This document shows, in pieces, positions 36,164 to 45,734 of a stretch of DNA of 64,000 bases (position 1 is the first letter of the stretch; each line of letters opens with the position of its first letter). Origin of the DNA: Artemia franciscana. Its lineage: Eukaryota > Arthropoda > Branchiopoda > Anostraca > Artemiidae. The notes beneath the pieces are model-generated. The model worked only from the letters and a program-made list of their open reading frames with translations, was not told the origin of the DNA and did no database searches. The DNA lies in contig NC_088865.1 in assembly GCF_032884065.1 (NCBI RefSeq), positions 45,363,732 to 45,427,731 of the forward strand, in the 5' to 3' direction. The position numbers and the translations under genes were made by a program.

Positions 36164-37053
36164 TTAAAAAAACAAAGGTTCGACGATATGTTTTCCATAG
36201 TGACGAAAGACAAGCCAAGGTAAAACAAACCAAACAATTTGAAAGTGATTCCGATGATAAAAAAACGACGTTGAAAGGACTATCGTTTACCAGTTGCAGC
36301 ATCTTTTCCACAAAAATAGTAATTTAGTGCTTCTGTTCAAAACAGCAATCGAATTTATGCCTACTGATATGCAACTATCAACGAAGTGGCAATCGTTATG
36401 GTCGGTGATCAGGTCTTACCTTGAGATAATATTCTTTATAGGCGATACAATCAGTTGACAAGAATTGCTTAAACTCATCGATGCTACGATGCCCTATAAT
36501 ATCCTATCATATTTTGGGATGGAGCCGACGGCTATCACTTTAATATTAAATTTATAAATCAGGTCACTAGCAAAAAAATGGATAAGAAATGCAGCGCAAT
36601 GAAATATTATGCCTATAGATTAATGATTCGTCATTTATTACATTTACATATAATCCATCTTGGGATTAGATACAGCAGCTTTTACATCCTGGACACTCGC
36701 CGGTTCATAGACATGACGTTACGGCCCGTGTTTTCCGGCTGAAGTTGCTCTCCTTCATCTCCTACAGAATTAGGTGAGAAATACAAATCGCAAATGGCTG
36801 AGAATATACTCCACCGAATACGGCTAGAAAGGTCAATTATGACCTTGGACGTTACAACAGAAATTTATAACTGCACTATAGTTATGATTGAAGATTTGTT
36901 CTTATCGATTGCAAACAAACTTCTCAAGCATTTGGGAATGCCTTCACGTAATCGTACTGCTTCTGTTCCTACATGTGTTGAATGGGAACGTGAACAAAGT
37001 TACAACACAATTGATCTATTGTCGTATGTTACAGACCGGGACAACGGAAAGCA
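36164..37053 (+). pseudogene. Internally deleted Helitron Rep remnant, unit 1
   Basis: Blocks EVAIVMVGDQVLP, IFWDGADGYHFNIKFINQV and MKYYAYRLMIRH are followed directly by text matching the 31640-31760 region, then by ELGEKYKSQMAENILHRIRL and NTIDLLSY, which correspond to 33.0-33.25 kb of the larger copy. At least two internal deletions removed the HUH and tyrosine sections. It ends at the first minisatellite motif (ACAGACCGGGACAA). Confidence 0.75.
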
Positions 37054-37077
37054 AGGAATATAAATGACGACCGGGAC

Positions 37078-37592
37078 AAATATTAAATTGATAAATCCAG
37101 CCACTAACAAAGAAATGGATAAGAAATGCAGAGCAATGAAATATTATGCCTATAGATTAATGATTCTTCATTTATTACATTTACATATAATCCATCTTGG
37201 GATTAGATACAACAGCTTTTACATCCTGGACAATCGCCGGTTCATGAACATGACATTGCGGCCCTTGTCTTCCGGCAAAAGTTGCTCTTTTCATCTCCGA
37301 CAGAGTTATGGGAGAAATACAAATCGAAAATGACCGAGAATATATACCACCAAATACGGCTAGAAAGGTCAAATATGACCTTCGACTTTACAACAGGAAT
37401 TTATAACTGCACTTTAGTTATGATTGAAGATTTGTCCTTATCTATTGCAAACAAACTTCTCGAGCATTTGGGAATGCCTTCACCTAATCGTACTGCTTCT
37501 ATTTCTACATGTGTAGAATGGGATCGTGAACAAAGTTACAACACAATTGATCTATTGTCGTATGTTACAGACCGGGACACCGTTGCACAAGA
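37078..37592 (+). pseudogene. Internally deleted Helitron Rep remnant, unit 2 (tandem duplicate)
   Basis: Repeats 36541-37053 with an offset of about 537 bp: [37 protein letters not shown], then ELWEKYKSKMTENIYHQIRL and NTIDLLSYVTDRD. The same deletion breakpoints are shared, so duplication followed deletion. Both units end in GACCGGGACA minisatellite text. Confidence 0.8.
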
Positions 37593-37765
37593 AATATAAA
37601 TGACGACCGGAACACTCAAAGAGAAATTACAGACCGGGACACAAAAGACAAGCGGGACACAGGGAATATAAATGACGACCGGGAAACAGGGACACAACTA
37701 CAACGGGGACGCTGGAAAGGCACAGGGGGGATATATAAATGACGACGGGGACAACAATGGGACAG
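37593..37765 (+). repeat. Helitron minisatellite
   Basis: Units of the form ATGACGACCGGGACAC with variants ACAGACCGGGACACAAAAG and GACACAGGGAATATAA. Confidence 0.8.
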
Positions 37766-38103
37766 CGAAGAATCTATATATATATATAAATAAGTTGTAT
37801 GTCTGTTATGTCTGTTACACTATGTCTGTTGCGCGAGATTATATCTTCTATATATATAAAAATAAGTTGTATGTATTTTTGTGTTGAGGGTTTGCAAGAC
37901 GTCTGAAAAATAAAGTAGAAAAAGAAAACTAAAACTAAAAACGCAAAAACTGGGAATTGCATTAATATTTCAAAATATTTTGACAATAGATTAAAGTAAT
38001 TCGAAAACATTATAACAGATACTTAAAATTTTGAGGTTTATTATAAATTGTTGAGCTTTAACATGCTTGGCACGCGAAGATTTTTCCTACTGTCAATGTT
38101 AGA
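37766..38103 (+). mobile_element. Two stacked Helitron 5' ends and AT-rich leader
   Basis: TATATATAAATAAGTTGTATG near 37780 and TCTATATATATAAAAATAAG near 37848 are two copies of the family 5' start about 70 bp apart, suggesting one Helitron inserted at or near the end of another. The remainder to 38103 is AT-rich leader. Confidence 0.5.
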
Positions 38104-38523
38104 ATGAACATTGACAAATTGAAAAACATTGAAAAAGATAGGATGTTACCAAAAGGCAAAACCAGGCTTGCAGTTAAAAGAGAAAGGGTCAGATTAGGAA
38201 TGTGCAATTTACGTCAACGAAGGCGTGTCGAGGAACTACCAGATCAATGCGAAACCAGACTTGCTGCTGAAAGAGAAAGTAAAAAAAGAAGGTGTGTAGA
38301 GGAATCACAAGAGCCACGTGAAAACAGGCTTGCGGCTTCAAGAGATAATGCCAGATTAGGAATGTGCAATTTACATCAACGAAGGCGAGTCGAGGAACTA
38401 CCAGAGCAACGCGAAACCAGACTTGCTGCTGAAAGAGAAAGTAAAAACAGAAGGTGTGTTGAGGAATCACAAGAGCATCGTGAAAACAGGCTTGCGGCTT
38501 CAAGAGATAATATACATATATAA
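38104..38523 (+). pseudogene. Helitron N-terminal coiled, repeat-rich fragment
   Basis: A 139-codon frame made of RLAAERES and RRCVEESQE modules, with the 64-codon block RLGMCNLxQRRRVEELPxQ to ENRLAASRDN occurring twice (a 192-bp repeat, first near 38188, second near 38353). Arg/Glu-rich repeats of this kind form the leader of many arthropod Helitron proteins. It is strongly charged and probably helical. The frame runs into another Helitron 5' start (TATATAAAAATAAGTTG at 38516), so it is truncated. Confidence 0.6.
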
Positions 38524-38618
38524 AAATAAGTTGTATATATGCATGTTTGTTTGTTTGTGAGTTTGCATTTCACATCATTATAAGTATATAAGGCTTTGTA
38601 TATGACGGCATTATAAGA

Positions 38619-38779
38619 TGACACACAGACTGGGACACCAGGACTAAAATGACGACCAGGACACAGGGAATATAAATGACGACCTGGAAACTCAAAGAGA
38701 AATTACAGACAGGGACACCAGGACACAAATAACGACCGGAACACAGGGAATATAAATGACGACCAGGACACAGGGACAC
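38619..38779 (+). repeat. Helitron minisatellite
   Basis: GACGACCAGGACACAGGGAA-type units with AGAGAAATTACAGAC inserts, the same family as 37593-37765. Confidence 0.8.
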
Positions 38780-38799
38780 AGTTATCATATATAATCATA

Positions 38800-39735
38800 C
38801 TAGCTGTTGGGGCGGAACTTCGCGCCACCCCAAAACCTAGTTGGTGGGGGCCCTTCGTGCCCCCCAATCCCCCCCGCACGCGTAAGTCGTTACGCGCCAT
38901 ATTAGTTACGCGCCATTGTAGTTGTGTCCCTGTGTCCCACCTGTGAATATAAATAAAAGAGAAAAGATTTCTCTTTTCGCTATAGATATATATAGTTTTA
39001 ACTACGTAAAACTTGCAAATATACAACATTCTTCGATGTCCCATTGTCTGTGCATATAAATAGATTGTCAGGTTTACCGACTCTTGAACATGAAACATAT
39101 AATGGTCCATGGGTAAACAATCCGTATTCAGATCTATACGTCATATTTCTAATGATTGCCCTTGAGCGTAAAACTTGCGAATATACAACATTCTTTGCTG
39201 TCCCATTGTCTGTGCATATAAATAGATTGTCAGGTTTACCGAGTTAGTTTTCTTTTTCTCCTTTATTTTTCAGTTTTTTTCCTTTTTTAGTTCTTTTTTC
39301 TTTTTCAGTTTTTAGTTTTTTTTAGTTTTTTTATTAGTTTTAGTTTTTTTTTCTTTTTATTTTTTTTTGTAGTTTTTACCTTTTTTTAGTTTTTTTTTAG
39401 TTTTTTTTCTTTTTTAGTTTTTTACCTTTTTTTTGTTTTTTTAGTTTTATAGCTTTTTTAGTTTTTTAGTATTTTCTTTTTAGTTTTTTTTGTAGTTTTT
39501 ACCTTTTTTAGTTTTTTTCTTCTTTTGTATTAATGCTAAAGCCAAGGTTCAAACCTGGAGCCTCTCGGACCTAGAACCTGAAACATAACGCTTTACCAAC
39601 TCAGCTACTTAGGCTTGAATACATTCGTTTTGAGCAGCTTCCTCGGGTGCTGCCATTGTAGGTTGTTCAGTCATTTTACAATTAGAAATTTCTCTTTCAA
39701 CGATCTTCTTACAATTAAAAATTTGTCTTTGAACG
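38800..39735 (-). mobile_element. Minus-strand non-autonomous Helitron, 5' side lost in the gap
   Basis: CTAG at 38800-38803, followed by A at 38799 (T on the minus strand), and an imperfect hairpin TTGGGGTGGCGCG...CGCCCCAA mark the 3' end. Going 5' on the minus strand: GGCGCGTAACTAATATGGCG zone, helicase C-terminal text (about 39190-39000, partly duplicated), an A-rich zone (39530-39245), a tRNA-like module and an MTEQPTMAAPEEAAQ start (about 39675). The sequence then enters the N gap, so the 5' TC end is unseen. Confidence 0.75.
39535..39610 (-). repeat. tRNA-like (SINE head) module
   Basis: On the minus strand AGCTGAGTTGGTAAAGCG (box A) and, about 40 bp later, AGGTTTGAACCTTGG (box B) have the spacing of a tRNA gene. 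The acceptor and anticodon stems do not fold convincingly, so it is a tRNA-derived module, not a tRNA gene. Confidence 0.55.
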
Positions 39736-39835
39736 NNNNNNNNNNNNNNNNNNNNNNNNNNNNNNNNNNNNNNNNNNNNNNNNNNNNNNNNNNNNNNNNN
39801 NNNNNNNNNNNNNNNNNNNNNNNNNNNNNNNNNNN
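39736..39835. other. Assembly gap
   Basis: Exactly 100 consecutive N, a placeholder of unknown true length. Confidence 1.
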
Positions 39836-40162
39836 AAGGCTACTTTCCCCTCCCCTATGCTTTCTAAAATCTAAATGTCTTATTTGCACTTCTCTAAAAG
39901 TAAACTTTTGAATAAAGAAAACTTTTTATTTTAAAATTGTAAAATTGACAAAATAAAGTTTTATGTTAAAAAAAAATCTTAATTTCCAGTTTTTCTGATA
40001 TTTCTAGAAAATAAAATATATATCGTATTGTAAAAATGAAGTTCATTTTGTATTAGTTAGTTCCATTTTTTCTTTTTTCTATTATTATTATTATTTCTAA
40101 TTTTTTTGTATTAGTCTTTGATATTTTGAAAAATAAACTCATAATGTTCAAAATACATTTAA
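39836..40162. other. AT-rich stretch, no gene
   Basis: Nothing recognised between the gap and the Helitron start at 40163. Confidence 0.45.
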
Positions 40163-40289
40163 TCTATATATATAAAAATAAGTTGTCGGTGTGTGTGTGT
40201 GTGTGTGTCGAGTGACGTCATGTTTATCGACTGACGTCATTTTAAGGGTTGAGCTGTATGCGTCATGAAGTTGTTTGTCAACTGATGAA

Positions 40290-40680
40290 ATTACATACCG
40301 GGACACCAGGACACAAATGACGACCGGGACACAGGGAATATAAATGACGACCGGGAACCTCAAAGAGAAATTACAGACTGGGACACCCGGACACAATTCA
40401 CGACCGGGACACAGGGAATACAAATGACGACCGAGACACAGGGACACAACTACAACGGGGACGCCGGGGGCACAGGCGAGATACATAAATGACGACCGGG
40501 ACACAGGGATTGTTCGAATAGAAATTACAGATCAGGACACCGGGACACAAATGACGACCGGGACATAGGGAATATAAATGACGACCGGGACACTCAAAGA
40601 GAAATTACAAACTGGGACACCGGGACACAAATGACGACCGGGACACAGGGAATATAAATGACGACCGGGACACAGGGACA
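40290..40680 (+). repeat. Helitron minisatellite
   Basis: The longest array of the ATGACGACCGGGACACAGGG unit in the window, interspersed with AGAGAAATTACAGAC and CAGGGACACAACTACAACGG variants. Confidence 0.85.
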
Positions 40681-40841
40681 TATCATTAGAATAATGAGGT
40701 ATAGATCTGAATACGGATTGTTTTTCCCATGGCCAATTATATGTTGCATGTTCAAGAATCAGTAAACCTGACAATCTATTTATATGCATAGACAATGGGA
40801 CAGCGAAGAATGTTGTATATTCGCATGTTTTAAGTAGTTAA

Positions 40842-41038
<197 letters not shown>

Positions 41039-41186
41039 ATTCACAGGTGGGACACAGGGACAAAACTACAATGGCGCGTAACTAATGTGGCGCGTAACGA
41101 CTTACGCGTGCGGGGGGGCTTGGGGGGTGCGAAGCGCCCCACCAACTAGGTGTTGGGGTGGCGTGAAGCGCCACCCCAACAGCTAG

Positions 41187-41745
41187 TTTCTAATAAAATC
41201 AAAAGGTGCAATGACCATAAGAAGGTATTGGAGCGGGAAAAGGCAGTGACAATATTCCTTCCGGTTTATTGCAAGTTAATTTGATTTTTTGTTGTATATT
41301 CTCCACGTTTTGTGGTTTATTTATTCTTTTGTATTAACATATATTATTTTTATGTTTAGTGGGGCTATCTATTTTAAGTTTCTTTTTTTGGTGTTTGTTT
41401 ATTCATTGGTTTAATTTCTGGTTGTTTTAAGAATGTGTTATTTTAGGATTTTGTTTCTGTTTGTCCTAGGTCTTAGGCACTTTATTTCCTTCCGGAAACT
41501 TGCCTTTCTGAAAAAGGCCTCTCACAGTGGTTGGAAAAGCAAACACTTGAAACAAATATATTATTTTTAATACTCCTTTGTTATAGTATTAGAGTTATTT
41601 AGAGTATTAGAGTATATAGCATTAGAGTTATTTAGAGTATTAGAGTATAGAGTATTAGAGTTAGTATTGGCATGCTTCACTTGTTAATTAAAGTTTATTA
41701 AAACAACTATTCAATTTTTTACTTTATTTACACTCTTAATTTTAG
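41187..41745. other. Upstream region of the TDP-43-like gene
   Basis: No exon recognised. A small minisatellite of AGTATTAGAGTTATTTAG units occupies about 41585-41665. The last bases (CACTCTTAATTTTAG, ending at 41745) form a plausible splice acceptor for the first coding exon. Confidence 0.5.
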
Positions 41746-42007
41746 CCTGATTCAGAACAAAGAATGTCTTTCCTACGAGTGGAATTCCCAGATTCGGAAC
41801 AAACTATGGAATTACCACTTGAAGATGATGACACCCTACTCTTAACCACTCTCAAAAGTAACTTCCCAAATGCAAATGGATTGTCATATTATTGCAAATC
41901 AGCACGTTCAACGAGGGGACTTAGGTTAAGTGAAGGAAAATTTTTGCCGCCACAAGAAGGATGGTTAAAGCCAAACATTCGTACCTACAAAATCCTTTGT
42001 ACCAAAG
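41746..42007 (+). CDS. TDP-43-like gene, first coding exon (N-terminal domain)
   Basis: Acceptor TTTTAG precedes 41746; the likely start ATG is at 41764 and the donor GTAAGG follows 42007, leaving phase 1. The 81 residues include MELPLEDDDTLLLTTLKSNF, PNANGLSYYCKS and TRGLRLSEGKFLPPQEGW, which align throughout with the N-terminal ubiquitin-like oligomerisation domain of TDP-43 (the E-I-P-EDDGT-LLSTL-FPG-GL-Y-RGVRL-EG pattern). That domain drives self-association of an RNA-binding splicing regulator. The frame stays open back to the acceptor, so the start is supported by similarity only. No RNA recognition motif was found in the window; the gene probably runs off the right edge. It could be TARDBP/TBPH itself or a domain-sharing paralogue. 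Confidence 0.8.
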
Positions 42008-42128
42008 GTAAGGACCAGTTCAATCAGATTTCAAGTTCCATCTGTTCAAGATTTTATAACTATGAAATGTTAACATTTCGGTTGTGATAATTAAACGTGT
42101 GAAAAACGTAATTTTTGTAAATTTTCAG

Positions 42129-42169
42129 GAGATTACCAAAAACAGGGAAAGTTTGATCATGGCGTTTAA
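42129..42169 (+). CDS. Candidate alternative exon ending in a stop at the LINE edge
   Basis: TTTTTGTAAATTTTCAG ends at 42128, 121 bp after the donor of exon 1, giving a minimal-size intron. In the required phase the sequence reads GDYQKQGKFDHGV and then TAA at 42167-42169, just before the LINE open frame. It may be a true second exon truncated by the LINE, a poison exon, or a chance acceptor in the LINE 5' leader. Confidence 0.3.
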
Positions 42170-45100
42170 CTCTTTTTTATGTTCAAATTTTGTCCATGTC
42201 CTGGCTCTAATCAGAATCCAGGCCTAGGGTCGGTTGGGCCTGCAACCCTCCACCTGAAATCGATTGCAATGAATAGCTTAGCAACTGCCTCGGATGACCG
42301 ATCTTCTTTTATCCCATCACGACCCTTGCTCGCCCCTGGACTGAGAAGTGACCAGCGTTTGAATCTCCTTGACCATGGTGGCCTCCGGATTGCCACCTGG
42401 AATGTATTGACATTGAACTTTCCCGGAGCAAAGACGCTTCTGGCGATGGAACTGAAGCGATTCCGCATCTCTATTGCTGGAATAACAGAAACCCACCTAG
42501 TCGGGAATGGGACTGATCCCATAGGTGAGGGATACCACCTTCTATGGTCTGGACAGACAACGACTAGGAGAAATGGGGTCGGACTAGTACTTGATAACAA
42601 GTCCATAAAGTGTCTACTGTCATTTACTCCCGTCTCGGATAGAATAGCTAATGCTCGACTGAGTCATAAGCAAGGAAAAATGACAGTCCTTGTCTGCTAT
42701 GCTCCGACAAATGAAGCCGACGACGAAGCAAAAGAAACTTTCTACTCTGCCCTGGCTAATGAACTGTCCAAGATATCCCCCCACGATATTGTCATCCTTT
42801 TGGGTGATATGAATGCAACAGTGAGCGACAACCACGACCTATGGCGGCAAGTCATCGGACCAGTTATTCCGGACCCTCTAAATGACAATGGGCTAAGGCT
42901 CCTTCAACTGTGCAGCATGCATAACCTTGTCATTACGAACACGCTGTTCGCAAGGAAGGATATCCACAAATACACATGGTACAGCAACGACGGCCGTACC
43001 AAAAAAATGATCGACTATATCATTGTCTCACAGAGATGGAGATCCTCGATTAGTAACTGCAGGACGTACAGGTCAGCCGAGATTGGTAACACTGACCATC
43101 GCCTCGTTGTAGCTAATATGCGACTGAGGCTCCAAGCCCAGCGCTCGCAACCTAGACCGACCAAGATTGATGTCTCTCGTCCCTCCGATCAAGAGATACG
43201 GTCCAAGTATGCCATTGATGTCTCGAACCGCTTCGACGCACTCCTGCCATTTGAAAGTTCTGAGGACGCATGGATCTCGTTTAAGAAGAATGTCCTGGAG
43301 TCAGCGACCGCAAATATTGGAAGGGCGAAACGTGCTAAGAAAGCGTGGGTTCAGTTCGATACGCTTGACGTCATTGAGCAGAGACGCAAGGCAAGGCTTC
43401 TGGGCGACATGCCGACCTACAGGTGCCTCAATGGTGTCCGCAACAAGCTGATACAGCGAGACAAGAAACTGTTTGTGGAAAGGAAGGCAAACGAGCTGGA
43501 GGGCGCAGCCATGAAAGGGGACGTCGGGAGCCTCTACAAGCACCTCCGTGACCTCACAAGCGACAAAGCCCCCTCAGTTGCATCTGTTGTCTCTGCGGTC
43601 GGCCAGCCACTTAGTGACGAGGCCGCTCAGGTCAGTCGATGGAAAGACCACTTCTCAAGTCTCCTCAATGCCGATGCTGTAGCACAGACTGACCAGGAAC
43701 TCGCACGCCTAGCTGCCAGCACTCAGGAAGTGCCGTCAAACGAAACAGAGACTTCCTTCACGACAGCAGAAATCCACTCTGCTTTGAAACGTCTAAAGAA
43801 TAACAAAGCGGCAGGCGTATGCGGAGTATCCGCTGAGCTCCTGAAGTATGCTGGACCGGCGATGTTACTTTGGCTGCAAATGCTGTTTTCCGTGGTGTGG
43901 CGCACAGAATGGGTCCCGAAGGACTGGCGACTTGGCATAATCCTGCCCCTTTGGAAGAGAAAGGGGAGCAAGAGCATCTGCTCTAATTACAGAGGTATAA
44001 CCCTTCTCTCAGTCCCTGGAAAGCTCTTTGCCATGACCCTGCTAGACAGATGCACGAGTATCCTCCGAAGAAAAAGGAGAGTTCAGCAGGCCGGATTTAT
44101 GCCAGGGAGGTCCACTGTCGAACAAATCTTCACTATGCGCCAGTTAATTGAGAAAACTAGAGAATTCAGGAGGAACGCATACGTGGCCTTCGTAGACTTC
44201 AAAGCTGCTTTTGACTCCGTCGATCGCAACTCTGTTTGGCTAATACTTAGATCGACGGGTCTACCTGATAAATACTGCAAGCTTTTTGAAAAGCTGTACG
44301 AAGAGACCGAGAGTTGCGTCCAAGTCAACGGAAAACGGAGCACGACATTCAATATCAAAACTGGCGTTCGCCAAGGGTGTGCCGCCGCCCCGGAATTGTT
44401 CAATAGTGTGATAGACTATGTGATGACAAGAACTACAAATCGCCTGCCCTTTGGTCTGCAGTTTGCAGATCGCATTCTGACGGATGCGGACTTCGCAGAC
44501 GATCTTGCTCTCGTTGCCGACTCAATCGACCAGCTGACCGACGCTCTGGAAGTCCTGAAGGAAGAGGCAGCAAAAGTGGGGCTGAAAATCAACTGGCTCA
44601 AAACTAAGATTATGGCAATTGAACCCCCAGGTCCAGTCTCGCACCCTGATACCATAACTGTCTGCGGAACACTTGTTGAAGTCGTTAAAAACTTCACTTA
44701 CCTCGGCTCTGTGCTGTCCAATGATGGCTCCTTAGACGAAGAGGTATGCAGCCGAATATCGAAAGCCTCTTCCATCGTCGGTAGACTCAACAGTCTATGG
44801 AGAATGCCGCACATCTCAAGGCGTACGAAAATGCGAATCTATAACGCATCCGTAAGCTCCGTCCTGCTCTACGCGGCGGAAACCTGGCCCCTCAAATCAA
44901 CCATCCTTAAAATGATAGACGTCTGTCAGACGAAACAGCTTCGCCGGATCGAGGGATTCCGGTGGGATGATTTTGTAAGCAACGCAAGGTTGCTTACTCT
45001 CACCTCCCAGGTGCCATTCTCCGTCCAGATAGCGCAGAGGTCTCTCAGATGGTTCGGACACCTCCTACGAATGCCGACATCAACGCCAGCCCGAATAGTG

Positions 45101-45322
45101 TACGACTTCGACCCAAATGCCCATGGCTGGTCTCGCCCGAGGGGCAGACCTCGGACAAGGTGGAAAGACAGCCTCGACAAATTCTTGGCGATGGCCAACA
45201 TTGCTGTCGACGAGGCGCCTCATTTAGCAGCAGACCGGTCCGCCTGGAGAAGTCAAGTTGCGAAGCTCTCTACGCCGCACCCCATGCGGCAGGAGCCTTA
45301 AGTCAGTCAAGTAAGTCAAAAT
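42170..45322 (+). mobile_element. Full-length APE-type LINE in intron 1
   Basis: A single-ORF non-LTR retrotransposon. It ends shortly after its stop in AAGTCAGTCAAGTAAGTCAA, a short tandem tail without poly(A), which together with the single endonuclease-RT frame favours an RTE-like clade. The 5' boundary is not exact, and no target duplication was identified. Confidence 0.7.
42179..45301 (+). CDS. LINE endonuclease-reverse transcriptase, 1,040 residues, intact
   Basis: An uninterrupted frame. An apurinic-type endonuclease spans about residues 68-315: ATWNVLTL (N75), ITETHL (E104), VCYAPT, LLGDMNA (D210, N212), IDYIIV and NTDHR (D306, H307). The reverse transcriptase covers about 530-860: SNYRGITLL, QAGFMPGRST, motif A FVDFKAAFDS (D673), motif B GVRQGCAAAPELF, motif C FADD (D774, D775) and YLGSVLSNDG. 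The tail carries WFGHLLRM (958-965) and GRPRTRWKD (989-997), usual in RTE-like and related LINEs. Every catalytic residue is present. GC content is visibly higher than the surroundings, consistent with recent arrival and preserved codons. The ATG at 42179 is the first after an in-frame TAA at 42167. It would copy its own RNA at nicked target DNA. Confidence 0.92.
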   Translation: MFKFCPCPGSNQNPGLGSVGPATLHLKSIAMNSLATASDDRSSFIPSRPLLAPGLRSDQRLNLLDHGGLRIATWNVLTLNFPGAKTLLAMELKRFRISIAGITETHLVGNGTDPIGEGYHLLWSGQTTTRRNGVGLVLDNKSIKCLLSFTPVSDRIANARLSHKQGKMTVLVCYAPTNEADDEAKETFYSALANELSKISPHDIVILLGDMNATVSDNHDLWRQVIGPVIPDPLNDNGLRLLQLCSMHNLVITNTLFARKDIHKYTWYSNDGRTKKMIDYIIVSQRWRSSISNCRTYRSAEIGNTDHRLVVANMRLRLQAQRSQPRPTKIDVSRPSDQEIRSKYAIDVSNRFDALLPFESSEDAWISFKKNVLESATANIGRAKRAKKAWVQFDTLDVIEQRRKARLLGDMPTYRCLNGVRNKLIQRDKKLFVERKANELEGAAMKGDVGSLYKHLRDLTSDKAPSVASVVSAVGQPLSDEAAQVSRWKDHFSSLLNADAVAQTDQELARLAASTQEVPSNETETSFTTAEIHSALKRLKNNKAAGVCGVSAELLKYAGPAMLLWLQMLFSVVWRTEWVPKDWRLGIILPLWKRKGSKSICSNYRGITLLSVPGKLFAMTLLDRCTSILRRKRRVQQAGFMPGRSTVEQIFTMRQLIEKTREFRRNAYVAFVDFKAAFDSVDRNSVWLILRSTGLPDKYCKLFEKLYEETESCVQVNGKRSTTFNIKTGVRQGCAAAPELFNSVIDYVMTRTTNRLPFGLQFADRILTDADFADDLALVADSIDQLTDALEVLKEEAAKVGLKINWLKTKIMAIEPPGPVSHPDTITVCGTLVEVVKNFTYLGSVLSNDGSLDEEVCSRISKASSIVGRLNSLWRMPHISRRTKMRIYNASVSSVLLYAAETWPLKSTILKMIDVCQTKQLRRIEGFRWDDFVSNARLLTLTSQVPFSVQIAQRSLRWFGHLLRMPTSTPARIVYDFDPNAHGWSRPRGRPRTRWKDSLDKFLAMANIAVDEAPHLAADRSAWRSQVAKLSTPHPMRQEP

Positions 45323-45734
45323 TGATGTGTATGCCTTTTGCAGCTTTGTAACGGTATGAGATAGGACAATTAAGAATGTGCTGTTTGATTCCTCATTTTC
45401 AGTTTATCCACGACACATGTGTGACTCATTTTCGACCAAAATGGCATATGTCGCCTTTCTAATCATCACAGTCGAATTTGTATTGCATAGTAAATTTACT
45501 TGTATATATTCTAAAATACGTTGTAGCATGGCATTATAATAAATTAAATCGTATAGCATATAATGTATAGGCCACACATAATTAGAAGTTATTTATCTAT
45601 TTTTGCCGCAACACAGCAAATTTTATTGAACATTAATATTGTGAATTGAAATATATTATAGCGCGGTGTTTTGCTTAAAATGTGCTTTTGTGATGGGAAG
45701 TAGAAGAATTTAAGATTACAAGAGCCTTGTTAAT
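45323..45734. other. Intron 1 sequence, nothing recognised
   Basis: AT-rich spacer between the LINE tail and copy G. Confidence 0.45.

Noticed and set aside
39535-39610. Functional tRNA gene
   Set aside because: Boxes A and B are present, but acceptor and anticodon stems do not pair convincingly, and the module recurs inside transposons.
40148-40795. Minus-strand frames reading SLCPGRHLYSLCPGR
   Set aside because: Translation of the GACCGGGACAC minisatellite, not a protein.
42211-45201. Minus-strand and shifted frames inside the LINE
   Set aside because: Shadows of the 1,040-codon plus-strand frame.
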